49,038 nucleotides of DNA from a virus. The position numbers were made by a program, and so were the translations under genes. The notes under the pieces are model-generated. The model was not told where the DNA came from. It saw only the letters and a list, made by a program, of their open reading frames with translations, and made no database searches. The DNA lies in IMG/VR virus record IMGVR_UViG_3300021089_000387, positions 1-49,038 of that record; one strand, given 5' to 3'. How positions within the stretch are numbered: the stretch's first letter is position 1; each line of letters begins with the position of its first letter. Positions 16,336 through 24,558 of the stretch are shown here, piece after piece.

Positions 16336-17041
16336 CTGTAATCCATATGGTGGTATTTCTAATAGAATGAAATGTATCATATCATCCATAGTGGAGTATG
16401 GAGATATAAATCTTTTATGGAATGTACCTAAAAGTGGTGGTGGAGTTAGATGTGAATTTAATGATTTATATAAAAATATCTTTAATGGTAGTGCGATAAA
16501 TAGTGTATCTGACTGTAAATTTATTCACCATAAAATGAACACACATAATGAAGGAGGTAAAGATAACTTACCATCCGACCTTAAGAAAAGATATATTGAA
16601 GTGATTAAAACTTTAGAACCTATCGATTACATTACAAATAAAATTAAAGAAGAGAAAGATAGGTTGGGCGATTATAGTGCGGTTAGTGTTAGAACTTTTA
16701 GAAGTTTTCCTCACGAATATAACTCATGGGGTAGACATTTTAAAAAAGATAATCTTTTTAAGATAATGGATAAAGTTGAAGGTAAAATTTTATTAACCTG
16801 TGATGACACCGAGACAACAAATTTAATTAAACAAAGATATGATGTTTACACCACACCTAAAAGAACCAAGTTTGGGGATTTTACCACTGTGGAAGGTATG
16901 CAAGATATATTAATAGACCAATACTTAGGTAGTTTGTCTACGGACATTTACGGCACCAATATGAGTAGTTTTTCTGAAATGCAATGGTGGTTAGGGGAAT
17001 GTAAACCTAAATATTATGGGATGTTACTACATCAAAGATAA
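16328..17041 (+). CDS. Fucosyltransferase-like (NodZ/POFUT-type) protein, 237 aa
   Basis: The N-terminus GGISNRMKCIISSI (8-21) resembles the G-G-L-x-N-R-L start of the GT-B fucosyltransferase superfamily, and SVRTFRSFP (near residue 120) matches its V-x-V-R-T/H motif. The later LLTCDDTETTNLI fits a nucleotide-sugar region with Asp-Asp. GDP-fucose as donor is inferred from the fold only; a GDP-linked sugar would be consistent with the GDP-mannose epimerase nearby. It ends two bases before the convergent gene at 17043-17873. Confidence 0.5.
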   Translation: MINCNPYGGISNRMKCIISSIVEYGDINLLWNVPKSGGGVRCEFNDLYKNIFNGSAINSVSDCKFIHHKMNTHNEGGKDNLPSDLKKRYIEVIKTLEPIDYITNKIKEEKDRLGDYSAVSVRTFRSFPHEYNSWGRHFKKDNLFKIMDKVEGKILLTCDDTETTNLIKQRYDVYTTPKRTKFGDFTTVEGMQDILIDQYLGSLSTDIYGTNMSSFSEMQWWLGECKPKYYGMLLHQR

Positions 17042-17042
17042 A

Positions 17043-17873
17043 TTATAACCACTTATCTTTTGAGTTAATTAATAACTGATTATAATTATTAAATCCATAT
17101 ATTTTAGAGCCCGATAATTTTTCCATCCATGAACCAGTTTTCCAAACACCTCTTGAAGCGGATATACAACGAGGACAATTATAAATAAAAACATCACCAC
17201 CAAAGTATGAGGGAATAACCGCGTCACCAGCCGGAGTCAAGTGATGTTCTGAATTTGCTAATACCATAAATTGAACTTCATTATAAGTTTTATCTGTTTC
17301 ATGTAACAATGTTTCAATATTAATAACCGAAGGATGTCTTTTTAAAACTTCTTTATCACCAATATCTAAAGTTCCTTGTCCGGTATCTATTTGTAATTTG
17401 TAGTCATCAGATTTATCAGGCGGTCTTATATAAATTATTTGATAATCATTTTCAAAAGTGATAAACATTTTTTCTAATATTTCACTATTAAAGTAATTAT
17501 GAGGGTGACGACCCCATTCTTTAGTGTTTTTATTATGTATAGTTAAAATTGGTTTATCATACTTATACTTATCATTTTTATAGAACTCTTTGAGTGGTGG
17601 AGGTGTCCATTTATCATTAGTAAACTTAGGGCTATTTAAACCGTAGCACACATTTTTATGTTCTGTAGTTAAGTAATGATGTAAAAGTGGTGGGTCAAAA
17701 TGTTTATTAACCTCAGTATGGTTCGGAGAAAAATAAAACACGGGTCCACTACCAATTTTACTTGCAGTCGATTTTAGATTACCTTCTAAATATTGATGAT
17801 AAGCGACTGGTAGGTAGTACCATAAGATAAAACCAAATTCATCAAAAGCTTCGATATTAGGATTATTTTTCAT
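17043..17873 (-). CDS. Possible glycosyltransferase-like protein, 276 aa
   Basis: I cannot match this to a known family. It has a Rossmann-like C-terminal half (VQFMVLANSEHHLTPAGDAVIPSYFGG), resembling the acceptor or donor site of GT-B enzymes, and a YIRPPDKSD segment in the middle. Two cysteines lie in CPRC near residue 236. It is flanked by glycosyltransferases and shares one base with the small gene upstream, so it probably belongs to the same glycosylation set. Confidence 0.5.
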   Translation of the reverse strand: MKNNPNIEAFDEFGFILWYYLPVAYHQYLEGNLKSTASKIGSGPVFYFSPNHTEVNKHFDPPLLHHYLTTEHKNVCYGLNSPKFTNDKWTPPPLKEFYKNDKYKYDKPILTIHNKNTKEWGRHPHNYFNSEILEKMFITFENDYQIIYIRPPDKSDDYKLQIDTGQGTLDIGDKEVLKRHPSVINIETLLHETDKTYNEVQFMVLANSEHHLTPAGDAVIPSYFGGDVFIYNCPRCISASRGVWKTGSWMEKLSGSKIYGFNNYNQLLINSKDKWL

Positions 17874-18019
17874 TATATGTTTCGATATCTTCGTTTATCA
17901 CTCCACTGTACCTTTTTACTTCTACCTAACATAGATAATTTTGCCACTTTTTGATTGAACGAATTTCTAGTTTCATGTGTGTGAGGGTTACCGTTATTTT
18001 GTTGGTCAATACTACTCAT
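17873..18019 (-). CDS. Small basic protein, 48 aa
   Basis: A longer reading from 18178 lies mostly inside the glycosyltransferase gene, so I chose the ATG at 18019, which overlaps that gene's end by 8 nt, and whose stop shares a base with the next ATG. The 48-residue product is basic and Asn/Gln/Arg rich (ends SDKRRYRNI). No family recognised. The two-sided overlap is the main reason to consider it real. Confidence 0.45.
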   Translation of the reverse strand: MSSIDQQNNGNPHTHETRNSFNQKVAKLSMLGRSKKVQWSDKRRYRNI

Positions 18020-19412
18020 TACTGTTGTTTTTTCTTTTTTTATGTCTTTCCAAGACTGTTTTATGTAATTCCCCCATATTTTGTCGTGCAGATGTAGAGA
18101 CTGACCCCTTACCTTCACTTTCATGGTGGAAATAAATAAATAGTCCCTTAGGGATTCTTTTACCAATAAATCCGGCATCCATCATTTGTACCCATAAGTC
18201 ATAATCTACCCATCCTTTCATTTCTGTACTGTAACCCTCTATTGAATTATAAGCTTCACGGGAATACATAGAACTATTAACTATAAATGGACCCTGTAAA
18301 AGTCTTTCTTTTGACCACTCAGGTCTTTTTTCTAACCCCTGCATTTCACCAACATGAACAGTATCGCAATAAACAGGACTTATTTTAGGGTTTTTCTTTA
18401 TAATGTTAACACCTGTTTTAAGGTAACCAGGATAAATCATATCATCAGCATCTAAAGGTAAAATGTATTCACCTTTACCTTCTCTAACCGCCACGTTTCG
18501 AGTGTCAGAAACTCCAGTATTCTCTTTATGTATAATTCGTATACCTTCCTGACCTTCTAATGAATCTAATTTCATTAAACAGTACTCATCATCTGAACCA
18601 TCATTAACTAAAGTAATTTCGAAATTAGTATAATCTTGGTTATAAACGGATTGTAAAGTAGGATTTAACCTTTTAGCATAATTATAAATTGGCATCGCTA
18701 AAGTTACTAAGGGTTCACCTTTCTTTATTGGTTTTTTATTAAATTTAGTAGGTAAAAGTATAGGTAATTTATCCTCGTACATACTTAAGAATTTTAACCT
18801 ATTATTTTCCCATTCATTATTTGTCTGACCTATTGAAAGGTGGGTTATTCTCACATCATAAAATACTCCAATCTTAACTCCACTAATGTGATTTTTAAAA
18901 CTAAAACCTAAATCATAAAAATGAAATCCATTAAAAGATTCATCAAAAGTATGTTTTATTTTAGTTTTATCTAAAGCGATGAAAAGACCATCAACAATGA
19001 CGGTTTCATCTAATTTACTACCCTTTGATTCACTATATTGGTTAGTCCATTTTTTTTCACCTTGTTGGTGGTTAACTATACCTAACATCTCTTCGGTAAT
19101 TTCCCACCATCTTGCCGACTTAGGAAAAAATTTAGTACCTGCGACCCCTAAAATACCATATTCAGGATTTCTTTTAAAATGTTTAAGTACCTTATTTCCC
19201 CAATTCTTCTTTTCGAAGTAAAGGTCATCGTGACATAATACTACTATATCGTTACTTGCCTTTTCTAAAATTATATTATAAGCCTCACTTAATGAATGGG
19301 TACCTGGATTTTCAAAAGGTATGACCTCCATTTTATGAACACCGCAAGACTGTTCTATATATTCTTTAAACTTAGGGTCAATTTTTTTAGTACAATATCC
19401 AATTGTTATCAT
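18012..19412 (-). CDS. Two-domain glycosyltransferase (tandem GT-A domains), 466 aa
   Basis: The N-terminal domain (1-~230) has ITIGYCTKKID, the acidic VLCHDDLYF, GVAGTKFFP, VIVDGLFIALD and a region around FHFYDLGFSF, typical of a glycosyltransferase whose metal-binding motif is HDD. The C-terminal domain (~235-466) is a classical GT2: VTLAMPIYNYAKRL, SVYNQDYTNFEITLVNDGSDD, ARN-type VREGKGEYILPLDADDM (DxDD), and W-V-D-Y-D-L-W. Both seem catalytically complete, so one protein may add two sugars. It overlaps the small gene at its 3' end. Confidence 0.85.
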   Translation of the reverse strand: MITIGYCTKKIDPKFKEYIEQSCGVHKMEVIPFENPGTHSLSEAYNIILEKASNDIVVLCHDDLYFEKKNWGNKVLKHFKRNPEYGILGVAGTKFFPKSARWWEITEEMLGIVNHQQGEKKWTNQYSESKGSKLDETVIVDGLFIALDKTKIKHTFDESFNGFHFYDLGFSFKNHISGVKIGVFYDVRITHLSIGQTNNEWENNRLKFLSMYEDKLPILLPTKFNKKPIKKGEPLVTLAMPIYNYAKRLNPTLQSVYNQDYTNFEITLVNDGSDDEYCLMKLDSLEGQEGIRIIHKENTGVSDTRNVAVREGKGEYILPLDADDMIYPGYLKTGVNIIKKNPKISPVYCDTVHVGEMQGLEKRPEWSKERLLQGPFIVNSSMYSREAYNSIEGYSTEMKGWVDYDLWVQMMDAGFIGKRIPKGLFIYFHHESEGKGSVSTSARQNMGELHKTVLERHKKRKNNSNE

Positions 19413-19422
19413 AAAATTTTAT

Positions 19423-20022
19423 TTAATTTCCTGTAGAACCAAATCCGTTTGAGTTACGGTCTTTTTCTTTAATTTCTTTAACTCTATTTAACTTAACGTC
19501 TCGACCTTGAATTACGGGACATATTACCGCTTGTGCAATTTTATCTCCAAATTCGATTACTTGAGTTTCATTACTAAGATTAATTAATATAACTTTTATT
19601 TCCCCTGTGTATCCTTCGTCCACAGTACCTGGTGTGTTAAGGACGGTTAAACCTTTCTTAATAGCTAAACCACTTTTAGGTCTTACTTGTACCTCACTCC
19701 TTTGTGGTACATCAATGTATAAGCCTGTTGGGATTAAAGCTCTACCAAATGGTTCTAATGTCACTTTTTCATTAGCTCGTAAGTCGAACCCCGAATCACT
19801 ACCATAGTGATATTTAGGTTCAGGATTAACGGACTTAAAAGTATAGTCTATTTGTGTTGGTTCAAATCCTGTGTGAGTAAATGATTTTTCTAACTCATCA
19901 TAATCAACACCGAAAGACTCTAACATCGCTTTAGGGTCAGACATATCCACATCACTAAGTTGCTTTTGTATGTCTTTTAATTTAGACATATCATTTTTTA
20001 ATTCATTAAATTTTTTAAACAT
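19423..20022 (-). CDS. dut: dUTP diphosphatase with N-terminal extension, 199 aa
   Basis: All five trimeric dUTPase motifs are seen: SDSGFDLRA (75-83), RPKSGLA (114-120), LNTPGTVDEGYTGEI (128-142), GDKIAQAVI (159-167) and RNSNGFGSTG (189-198). Motif V has an extra Asn. About 65 residues precede the usual start and are helical and acidic, with no clear function. The enzyme hydrolyses dUTP to dUMP, supplying dTMP precursor and keeping uracil out of phage DNA. It lies 10 nt from the glycosyltransferase gene and 3 nt from the exonuclease gene. Confidence 0.95.
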   Translation of the reverse strand: MFKKFNELKNDMSKLKDIQKQLSDVDMSDPKAMLESFGVDYDELEKSFTHTGFEPTQIDYTFKSVNPEPKYHYGSDSGFDLRANEKVTLEPFGRALIPTGLYIDVPQRSEVQVRPKSGLAIKKGLTVLNTPGTVDEGYTGEIKVILINLSNETQVIEFGDKIAQAVICPVIQGRDVKLNRVKEIKEKDRNSNGFGSTGN

Positions 20023-20025
20023 ATC

Positions 20026-20727
20026 TTATTTTAAATTGTAAATTTTTCTAATTAATTCGACAAGTACATTTACATCCTTTTCACAGTATTCCGCTATTGG
20101 CGATAATCCATTTGCGTTCCAATATGTGTCGTGTACTAAATTACCACTTACTTCCCCCGTTTTAGGACTTTCAATACCCATTGACACACACATTAAATCT
20201 AACGATGATATCCCAAAATTGTTACCAAACTGCCAAATATCTTTAGTGTCAAGAGCCTTTACCTCCCACGGTTTAGTTTCGTATGAAGGTAATATTTTTG
20301 GTGGTAAAATATTATTAGTTAAAAATCTTTTACCTAAGGTTGGTATATCAAAAAATTTAATATTATGTCCACATAAGTGAAAATCTAATTTTTGAACTTT
20401 ATTTAATAAGTCTCTAACCTTAAGTAATAATTCTTTCTCGTCATCTTCGGCAAATGTTTGAGTATGTACCTCATCACTTGGAGTTATAAAAGAAAAAGAT
20501 GCTACTATAATTTTAGAGAACTCAGCAACTAATGCGGCCTTATTAATAAAAATCTCTTCAGGTGTTTTACCTTCTTGGTCAGGATATTTCCTAATAAACC
20601 AATCTAAGTAACTCTCAAATAATCTTGCTAATTCTGGTTTATTTTTCTTAAGTGTCGGTAAGTCTTTTTCAATACCTACAGTTTCTAAATCGAAAAATAA
20701 AAGTTTGTTTAATGGTAAATCTATCAT
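20026..20727 (-). CDS. DEDDy-type 3'-5' exonuclease (PolB-like), 233 aa
   Basis: FFDLET gives Exo I (Asp13, Glu15), HNIKFFDIP gives Exo II (Asp127) and YCEKD gives Exo III (Tyr214, Asp218). This is the stand-alone proofreading exonuclease of the family B polymerase type. It overlaps the downstream end of the glycosyltransferase at 20724-21932 by 4 nt. A role in DNA repair, recombination or host DNA use is possible. The phage polymerase at 31574 has its own exonuclease domain, so this one is additional. Confidence 0.85.
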   Translation of the reverse strand: MIDLPLNKLLFFDLETVGIEKDLPTLKKNKPELARLFESYLDWFIRKYPDQEGKTPEEIFINKAALVAEFSKIIVASFSFITPSDEVHTQTFAEDDEKELLLKVRDLLNKVQKLDFHLCGHNIKFFDIPTLGKRFLTNNILPPKILPSYETKPWEVKALDTKDIWQFGNNFGISSLDLMCVSMGIESPKTGEVSGNLVHDTYWNANGLSPIAEYCEKDVNVLVELIRKIYNLK

Positions 20728-21932
20728 TTTGTTATTGTTTTATATATTTCTGCTCTCGTTTTTGTTACTACATTTAAATCATAAGTGTCTTTTACTGTTT
20801 CATATAACCTTTCACCTAAATCTTCAGCCCATGTTGGGTTATTAACCAATTTCTTAATATATTTTGCCCAATCTGAATGATTTCTACCTTCATTTACTAA
20901 TAATGCATTACCATCAACAAATTCACCATATTTAAGTGCGTGTTTTAAATCGATGGTATAAGGTCCAATATTTGAGGCTATAATTGCCTTTTTATAAAAC
21001 CCCGCTTCAATTACTTTTAATTGAGATTTCATTCTATTAAAGATATGATTTTTAATCGGAGCTAAAGATACGTCAAATTTTGCGTAGTTTTTAGCGTACG
21101 AAGTGACGGGTTGTGTCCAAACTCTATGATAATATTTTTCATCGTTGTAAGGTTGTTGATTATACGTTAAAAGGTATTTTTTATATTCTTCAGGTACATC
21201 CTGATAGTTTTTTGTGAATATTTTTTCATACTCCGCCCATACCGTTTCTTCTGGTTTAATATCTCTTTGTTTTTGATTACCTGTTTTTTGGTCAATTTCA
21301 GTTACTGAGCCTCTTGTATCAAAACCACATAAATATAACTCATATTTTTCTTTTAAGTTACCTAATTTACTAAAACAATTATCTAATATTTTTAAATCGT
21401 GTAAATGTGAAGAACCACCTAACCACCCAAATCTTAATTTATCTGAGGGTTCTGTCTTATGTTTAAACTGAGGTTCATTAGGGTTAATCGCGTTTGGTAA
21501 AACAAAAACATTTTTATTAAACTTTTTTATTTCTTGAGCAAAAATCTCTGTAGTTGTTGTCACATATTGAGCAGCTTTTAAGTTTGCTCTAATTTTTAGA
21601 TTCAACTTATTATTTTGAATCATAGCATGTGCGGGATGTTCTTTAGTTGGTAACCAATAATCATCAATATCGGCAACTGTTACTATGCCCCATTTATGTA
21701 ATTTATCGATTAAGGCCGGTGTACTATCATAATCTTTAGTGATTGTTCTATGAAAATGAACCATATCATAACCTTTCCAAAAGTTATCATCATTAATTTT
21801 TGGGTCGTAATCTATATCTACATGAAAGTCATCAGGATTTTGATTTTGTAGAAAAATGTGAGGTTCAACTGAACGAAATTTACCGACACCTGTTCTATCG
21901 GATGGTAGGACTAATACTCTTATCTTTGACAT
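20724..21932 (-). CDS. Group 1 (GT-B) glycosyltransferase, 402 aa
   Basis: N-terminal VLVLPSDRTGVGKFRSVEPH is a phage-type GT-B start. DMVHFHRTI, VADIDDYW, FVLPNAI and FGWLGGSSHLHDL follow the GT4 layout, and FNRMKSQLKVIEAGFYKKAIIASNIGPY is the C-terminal donor-binding part with E-A-G-F. Length matches. Donor and acceptor unknown. It heads the minus-strand group with the exonuclease and dUTPase. Confidence 0.8.
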   Translation of the reverse strand: MSKIRVLVLPSDRTGVGKFRSVEPHIFLQNQNPDDFHVDIDYDPKINDDNFWKGYDMVHFHRTITKDYDSTPALIDKLHKWGIVTVADIDDYWLPTKEHPAHAMIQNNKLNLKIRANLKAAQYVTTTTEIFAQEIKKFNKNVFVLPNAINPNEPQFKHKTEPSDKLRFGWLGGSSHLHDLKILDNCFSKLGNLKEKYELYLCGFDTRGSVTEIDQKTGNQKQRDIKPEETVWAEYEKIFTKNYQDVPEEYKKYLLTYNQQPYNDEKYYHRVWTQPVTSYAKNYAKFDVSLAPIKNHIFNRMKSQLKVIEAGFYKKAIIASNIGPYTIDLKHALKYGEFVDGNALLVNEGRNHSDWAKYIKKLVNNPTWAEDLGERLYETVKDTYDLNVVTKTRAEIYKTITK

Positions 21933-21987
21933 ATAATTTAATTTTAATCAAAATATAGTAAAAGATTTTTAATAAGAAAAGGTATTG

Positions 21988-22599
21988 TTATTGTTTTACT
22001 TTTTTTACTTTAAGGACTTTTCCTTCAAACACATGTTTACCTACTCTAAGAGATAATGTTTCATTAACTTTTTGGTTTCCTTCAGTAACAATACCCGAAC
22101 TTTTTAATTCTTCTCTAACAACATCTCTAACTGTGTCACGAACTACATCTCTAATCATTTGTTTTAAATCCCCATTGTTTGGTATTGTTGAAGAATTAGA
22201 GATAACAGTATTACCTTCATTTTGTAAAGGACCTGTTTGAGGAGGTGTATTATTATTCATTAGTCGTGTGGCTCCTTGTATTAATTCGTCAGTTAATACT
22301 GGACCATTAGACTGTGGCTGAACTATAGGATTTTCTAACATTAATTTTTTTATTTCATCCGGTAATTTAGAATTTTTAATCGCATTTTCACTTACAGGTT
22401 CACCATTACTAATTGGTTGAGCCTGTTGAGGTACTTGTTGTTGAGGTACTTGTTGTTGTATCATATCTTGAGGCACATTATATGTCGCGTTTATATTTTC
22501 GGACATAGGTAGTGACCCTCCACCTTGATTCCTAGGTGTTCCATTGTGTTTATCCATTATTTTTTTAGAAACTGCTAATTTTTGCATTAAGTCACTCAT
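21988..22599 (-). CDS. Gln/Pro/Asn-rich virion-like protein, 203 aa
   Basis: The centre is low complexity (QQQVPQQQVPQQAQP and NNNTPPQTG). Residues about 145-165 contain a charged repeat (IRDVVRDTVRDVVREEL), probably a coiled coil, and the end is a small beta-rich part (SLRVGKHVFEGKVLKVKK). Function unknown. Its place in a run of head or accessory-type genes suggests a virion or scaffold-associated protein. Confidence 0.6.
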   Translation of the reverse strand: MSDLMQKLAVSKKIMDKHNGTPRNQGGGSLPMSENINATYNVPQDMIQQQVPQQQVPQQAQPISNGEPVSENAIKNSKLPDEIKKLMLENPIVQPQSNGPVLTDELIQGATRLMNNNTPPQTGPLQNEGNTVISNSSTIPNNGDLKQMIRDVVRDTVRDVVREELKSSGIVTEGNQKVNETLSLRVGKHVFEGKVLKVKKVKQ

Positions 22600-22610
22600 A
22601 TTATTTTATA

Positions 22611-22994
22611 TTAAAATTTTGCGTTTAAAATTACACTAGACATACTGTTATCACCGTTAGGGTTGTAGTTAGGTCTAGGTTCATTAAAGGTATCATTAGT
22701 TAACTTATAAGTAAATATTTTATCAACTCTGAATAACCTCCATCCGGGTAATGGTTTTTCACCTATAGTTGCGGTATGTGACGCACCTTCAGTATCCCAT
22801 GCTCTGAGTACCATATTATTACCACCCTTACTTCTACCCACACAAACAGGTTCTATTGTTCTATATCCCTTACCACCGGGTTCCTTACCATCGTAATTAA
22901 TAACTACAACTTTTCGGTCTCTAATTGATTTTTCAATATCACTAAGAGACGCAATTTCATTTATAAGACCTTTAACCGTGGTAAGTAATTTCAT
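22611..22994 (-). CDS. Stand-alone WYL-domain protein, 127 aa
   Basis: A short helical tag (MKLLTTVKGLINEIASLSD) is followed by a WYL-type beta barrel: RKVVVINYDGK, GYRTIEPVCVG, MVLRAW and RLFRVDKI are the strands that define this ligand-binding domain. WYL domains usually sit next to DNA-binding helix-turn-helix domains in bacterial regulators, and bind nucleotides or nucleic acids. No DNA-binding domain is attached here. It lies among virion-type genes, with its ATG sharing a base with the gene at 22994-23293. Confidence 0.72.
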   Translation of the reverse strand: MKLLTTVKGLINEIASLSDIEKSIRDRKVVVINYDGKEPGGKGYRTIEPVCVGRSKGGNNMVLRAWDTEGASHTATIGEKPLPGWRLFRVDKIFTYKLTNDTFNEPRPNYNPNGDNSMSSVILNAKF

Positions 22995-23293
22995 TACAAG
23001 TCGAAGTTAGGGTAGGGTTTATTAGGACTATATTTATCAATTTTTGTGTTTTCAACCCTTGCTTGTATATCTGTTGAAGTACCAGCAGTTTCGTTGTAGA
23101 CATCTAAAAATTGAGCAGTTCCTCTACCAATATTATCACCATCTGCCATCGCATCGGGATGTTGAGGTGAGTAAAGGTCACTTTTTGGTGAAAAATCATT
23201 CTTAGGGAATAACTTTGCTCTTTCCGCTTCAGCGTATTCAGATAATGAGTTAGCTGGTTGTGCGAAGTCTAATTTGTCATTTTGTGTTGCCAT
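22994..23293 (-). CDS. Small virion-type hypothetical protein, 99 aa
   Basis: I do not recognise it. It is polar, Pro/Asp rich and probably unstructured in the middle (SPKSDLYSPQHPDAMADG). It overlaps its neighbours on both sides by one base, so it is translated with the WYL protein and the gene at 23293-23757. A small capsid- or scaffold-associated protein is possible. Confidence 0.55.
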   Translation of the reverse strand: MATQNDKLDFAQPANSLSEYAEAERAKLFPKNDFSPKSDLYSPQHPDAMADGDNIGRGTAQFLDVYNETAGTSTDIQARVENTKIDKYSPNKPYPNFDL

Positions 23294-23757
23294 TATATTA
23301 ATGTTTTCATTATATCGTTTATTTGTTTTATTTGTTCAGTTACAGACGTGTCAAATTTGTTAATACCTTTCTCATGTTTTTGATTAGGACTAACAACTAT
23401 TCCATCTTTAGTATGATATTTTATATATTCATTTTCCATACCACCTTCTGATTTGGCCTTTTTACCGATATCTAATGTTTTTCTCCAATGGTCTAAAACA
23501 CTATCACACCATTTTTCCATTCTTTCACCACCATTTAAAATGTATGGTGAATCTTCTTTATTACCCTCATAACCTTCAAACCAATTTTTAATTCTTTTAA
23601 TTTGTTGGTAAGTGGCCACACCACTTTTTCTTAAGTCTTGGTTTCTATTAAACCCTTCGACATTACTATCGGCGTCAACAGAATCAAAACACTGAGATAG
23701 GTGATTACAAAGTGATTCAGGTACTTTAACTTTTCTGTTATATAATTCCTTATTCAT
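23293..23757 (-). CDS. Phage-conserved-looking helical protein, 154 aa
   Basis: The N-terminal half (VPESLCNHLSQCFDSV, then EGFNRNQDLRKSG..TYQQIKRIKNWFEGY) with a GNKEDSPYILNGG box is a pattern I associate with uncharacterised proteins of large phages. No catalytic motif is evident. The last 30 residues are amphipathic helix. Together with 23750-24502 it is the start of the minus-strand run. Confidence 0.6.
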   Translation of the reverse strand: MNKELYNRKVKVPESLCNHLSQCFDSVDADSNVEGFNRNQDLRKSGVATYQQIKRIKNWFEGYEGNKEDSPYILNGGERMEKWCDSVLDHWRKTLDIGKKAKSEGGMENEYIKYHTKDGIVVSPNQKHEKGINKFDTSVTEQIKQINDIMKTLI

Positions 23758-24502
23758 TTTTTAAAATTTTAACTAATTCGGATGTTGATATACCATCTAA
23801 TAATGCCAATTTTTTTAATGCCTTTATATTTCTAACTAATATTGGTGAAAGTTTACGGTCAATTTTTAAATCTTTATCTTCAGATTTACTAACTAACATA
23901 TCGTCAGCCATCTTAATTAAGTCTTCTTTACTTAAAACTTTTCCTTTTTCTGTAAGTCGACCTTTCATGACAAAATTTTTCTTATCTTTAAACTCTGAAC
24001 TATCATCTAATTTAGGGTCTTTACCCATTTCTTCAGACCTACCTTTAGCGTCGTCTTCATCAAAACCTAATTCATCCATAAAGAAATCTATAGTTTCATC
24101 GGCATCCATAAATTTGGTTTCGTCATAACCAAAAGCGTCTTCCATATCTTCTTCACTAACTTCTCGTTTTTCGATACTCTCACCATAATATGTTCTATAC
24201 CCTCTTGTTAACGGGTCTTGTGTAATACGAGCCATCGCAACAGTCTTATCCATAGTTGTATTACCATCCGCACTAACATTAGGGTCTAAAATCGGTATTT
24301 TAGAATTTAACATAGTACCGTCATAGTCAATTATCTCATCCATTTCTCCTTCAGGTTTTGAGGTCTGAGTAACATCTAAAAACTCTTTATGTGTTTTACA
24401 CGGCATAAATGTTTTTCTTTTATGTTTGTGAGAACCCTCACAACCCAATTCCTTTGAGGCTTTCTCAGCACCCTCCTTTGTTTTATAAAGATACGACTTC
24501 AT
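23750..24502 (-). CDS. Acidic phage protein with small Cys/His N-terminal box, 250 aa
   Basis: A longer reading from 24556 would fill the divergent promoter gap, so I use the Met at 24502, followed by KSYLYKTKEGAEKASKELGC. The N-terminal box GCEGSHKHKR..FMPCKTH (residues about 19-37) is a conserved phage motif of the form GC-x-G-x-H...P-C-x-x-H, possibly metal-binding. The remainder is very acidic (E/D-rich 95-180), like scaffold or prohead-core proteins. Function unknown. The candidate promoter lies 14 nt upstream of this start. Confidence 0.6.
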   Translation of the reverse strand: MKSYLYKTKEGAEKASKELGCEGSHKHKRKTFMPCKTHKEFLDVTQTSKPEGEMDEIIDYDGTMLNSKIPILDPNVSADGNTTMDKTVAMARITQDPLTRGYRTYYGESIEKREVSEEDMEDAFGYDETKFMDADETIDFFMDELGFDEDDAKGRSEEMGKDPKLDDSSEFKDKKNFVMKGRLTEKGKVLSKEDLIKMADDMLVSKSEDKDLKIDRKLSPILVRNIKALKKLALLDGISTSELVKILKNE

Positions 24503-24516
24503 AGATTCTTTTTTAA

Positions 24517-24524
24517 TATAAATA
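24517..24524 (-). promoter_or_regulatory. Candidate late promoter (TATTTATA), minus strand
   Basis: Minus-strand GTATTTATATTAAAAAAGA ends 14 nt before the ATG at 24502, and is nearly identical to the element at 2227-2234. It favours the 24502 start. Confidence 0.55.
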
Positions 24525-24536
24525 CTACGAACAAAG

Positions 24537-24544
24537 TATTTATC
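24537..24544 (+). promoter_or_regulatory. Candidate late promoter (TATTTATC), plus strand
   Basis: GTATTTATCTATAAAAACC lies 14 nt before the ATG at 24559, facing the plus-strand virion gene and divergent from the minus-strand element 12 nt away. The same extended sequence (TATTTATCTATAAA) is before the tail sheath gene. Confidence 0.5.
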
Positions 24545-24558
24545 TATAAAAACCATTC

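Noticed and set aside
18020-18178. Upstream extension of the 48-residue gene
   Set aside because: It lies inside the two-domain glycosyltransferase in another frame; the ATG at 18019 is more plausible.
24503-24556. N-terminal 18-residue extension of the minus-strand gene from ATG at 24556
   Set aside because: It would cover the divergent promoters and start 2 nt from the plus-strand gene; the Met at 24502 has the element at the usual distance.
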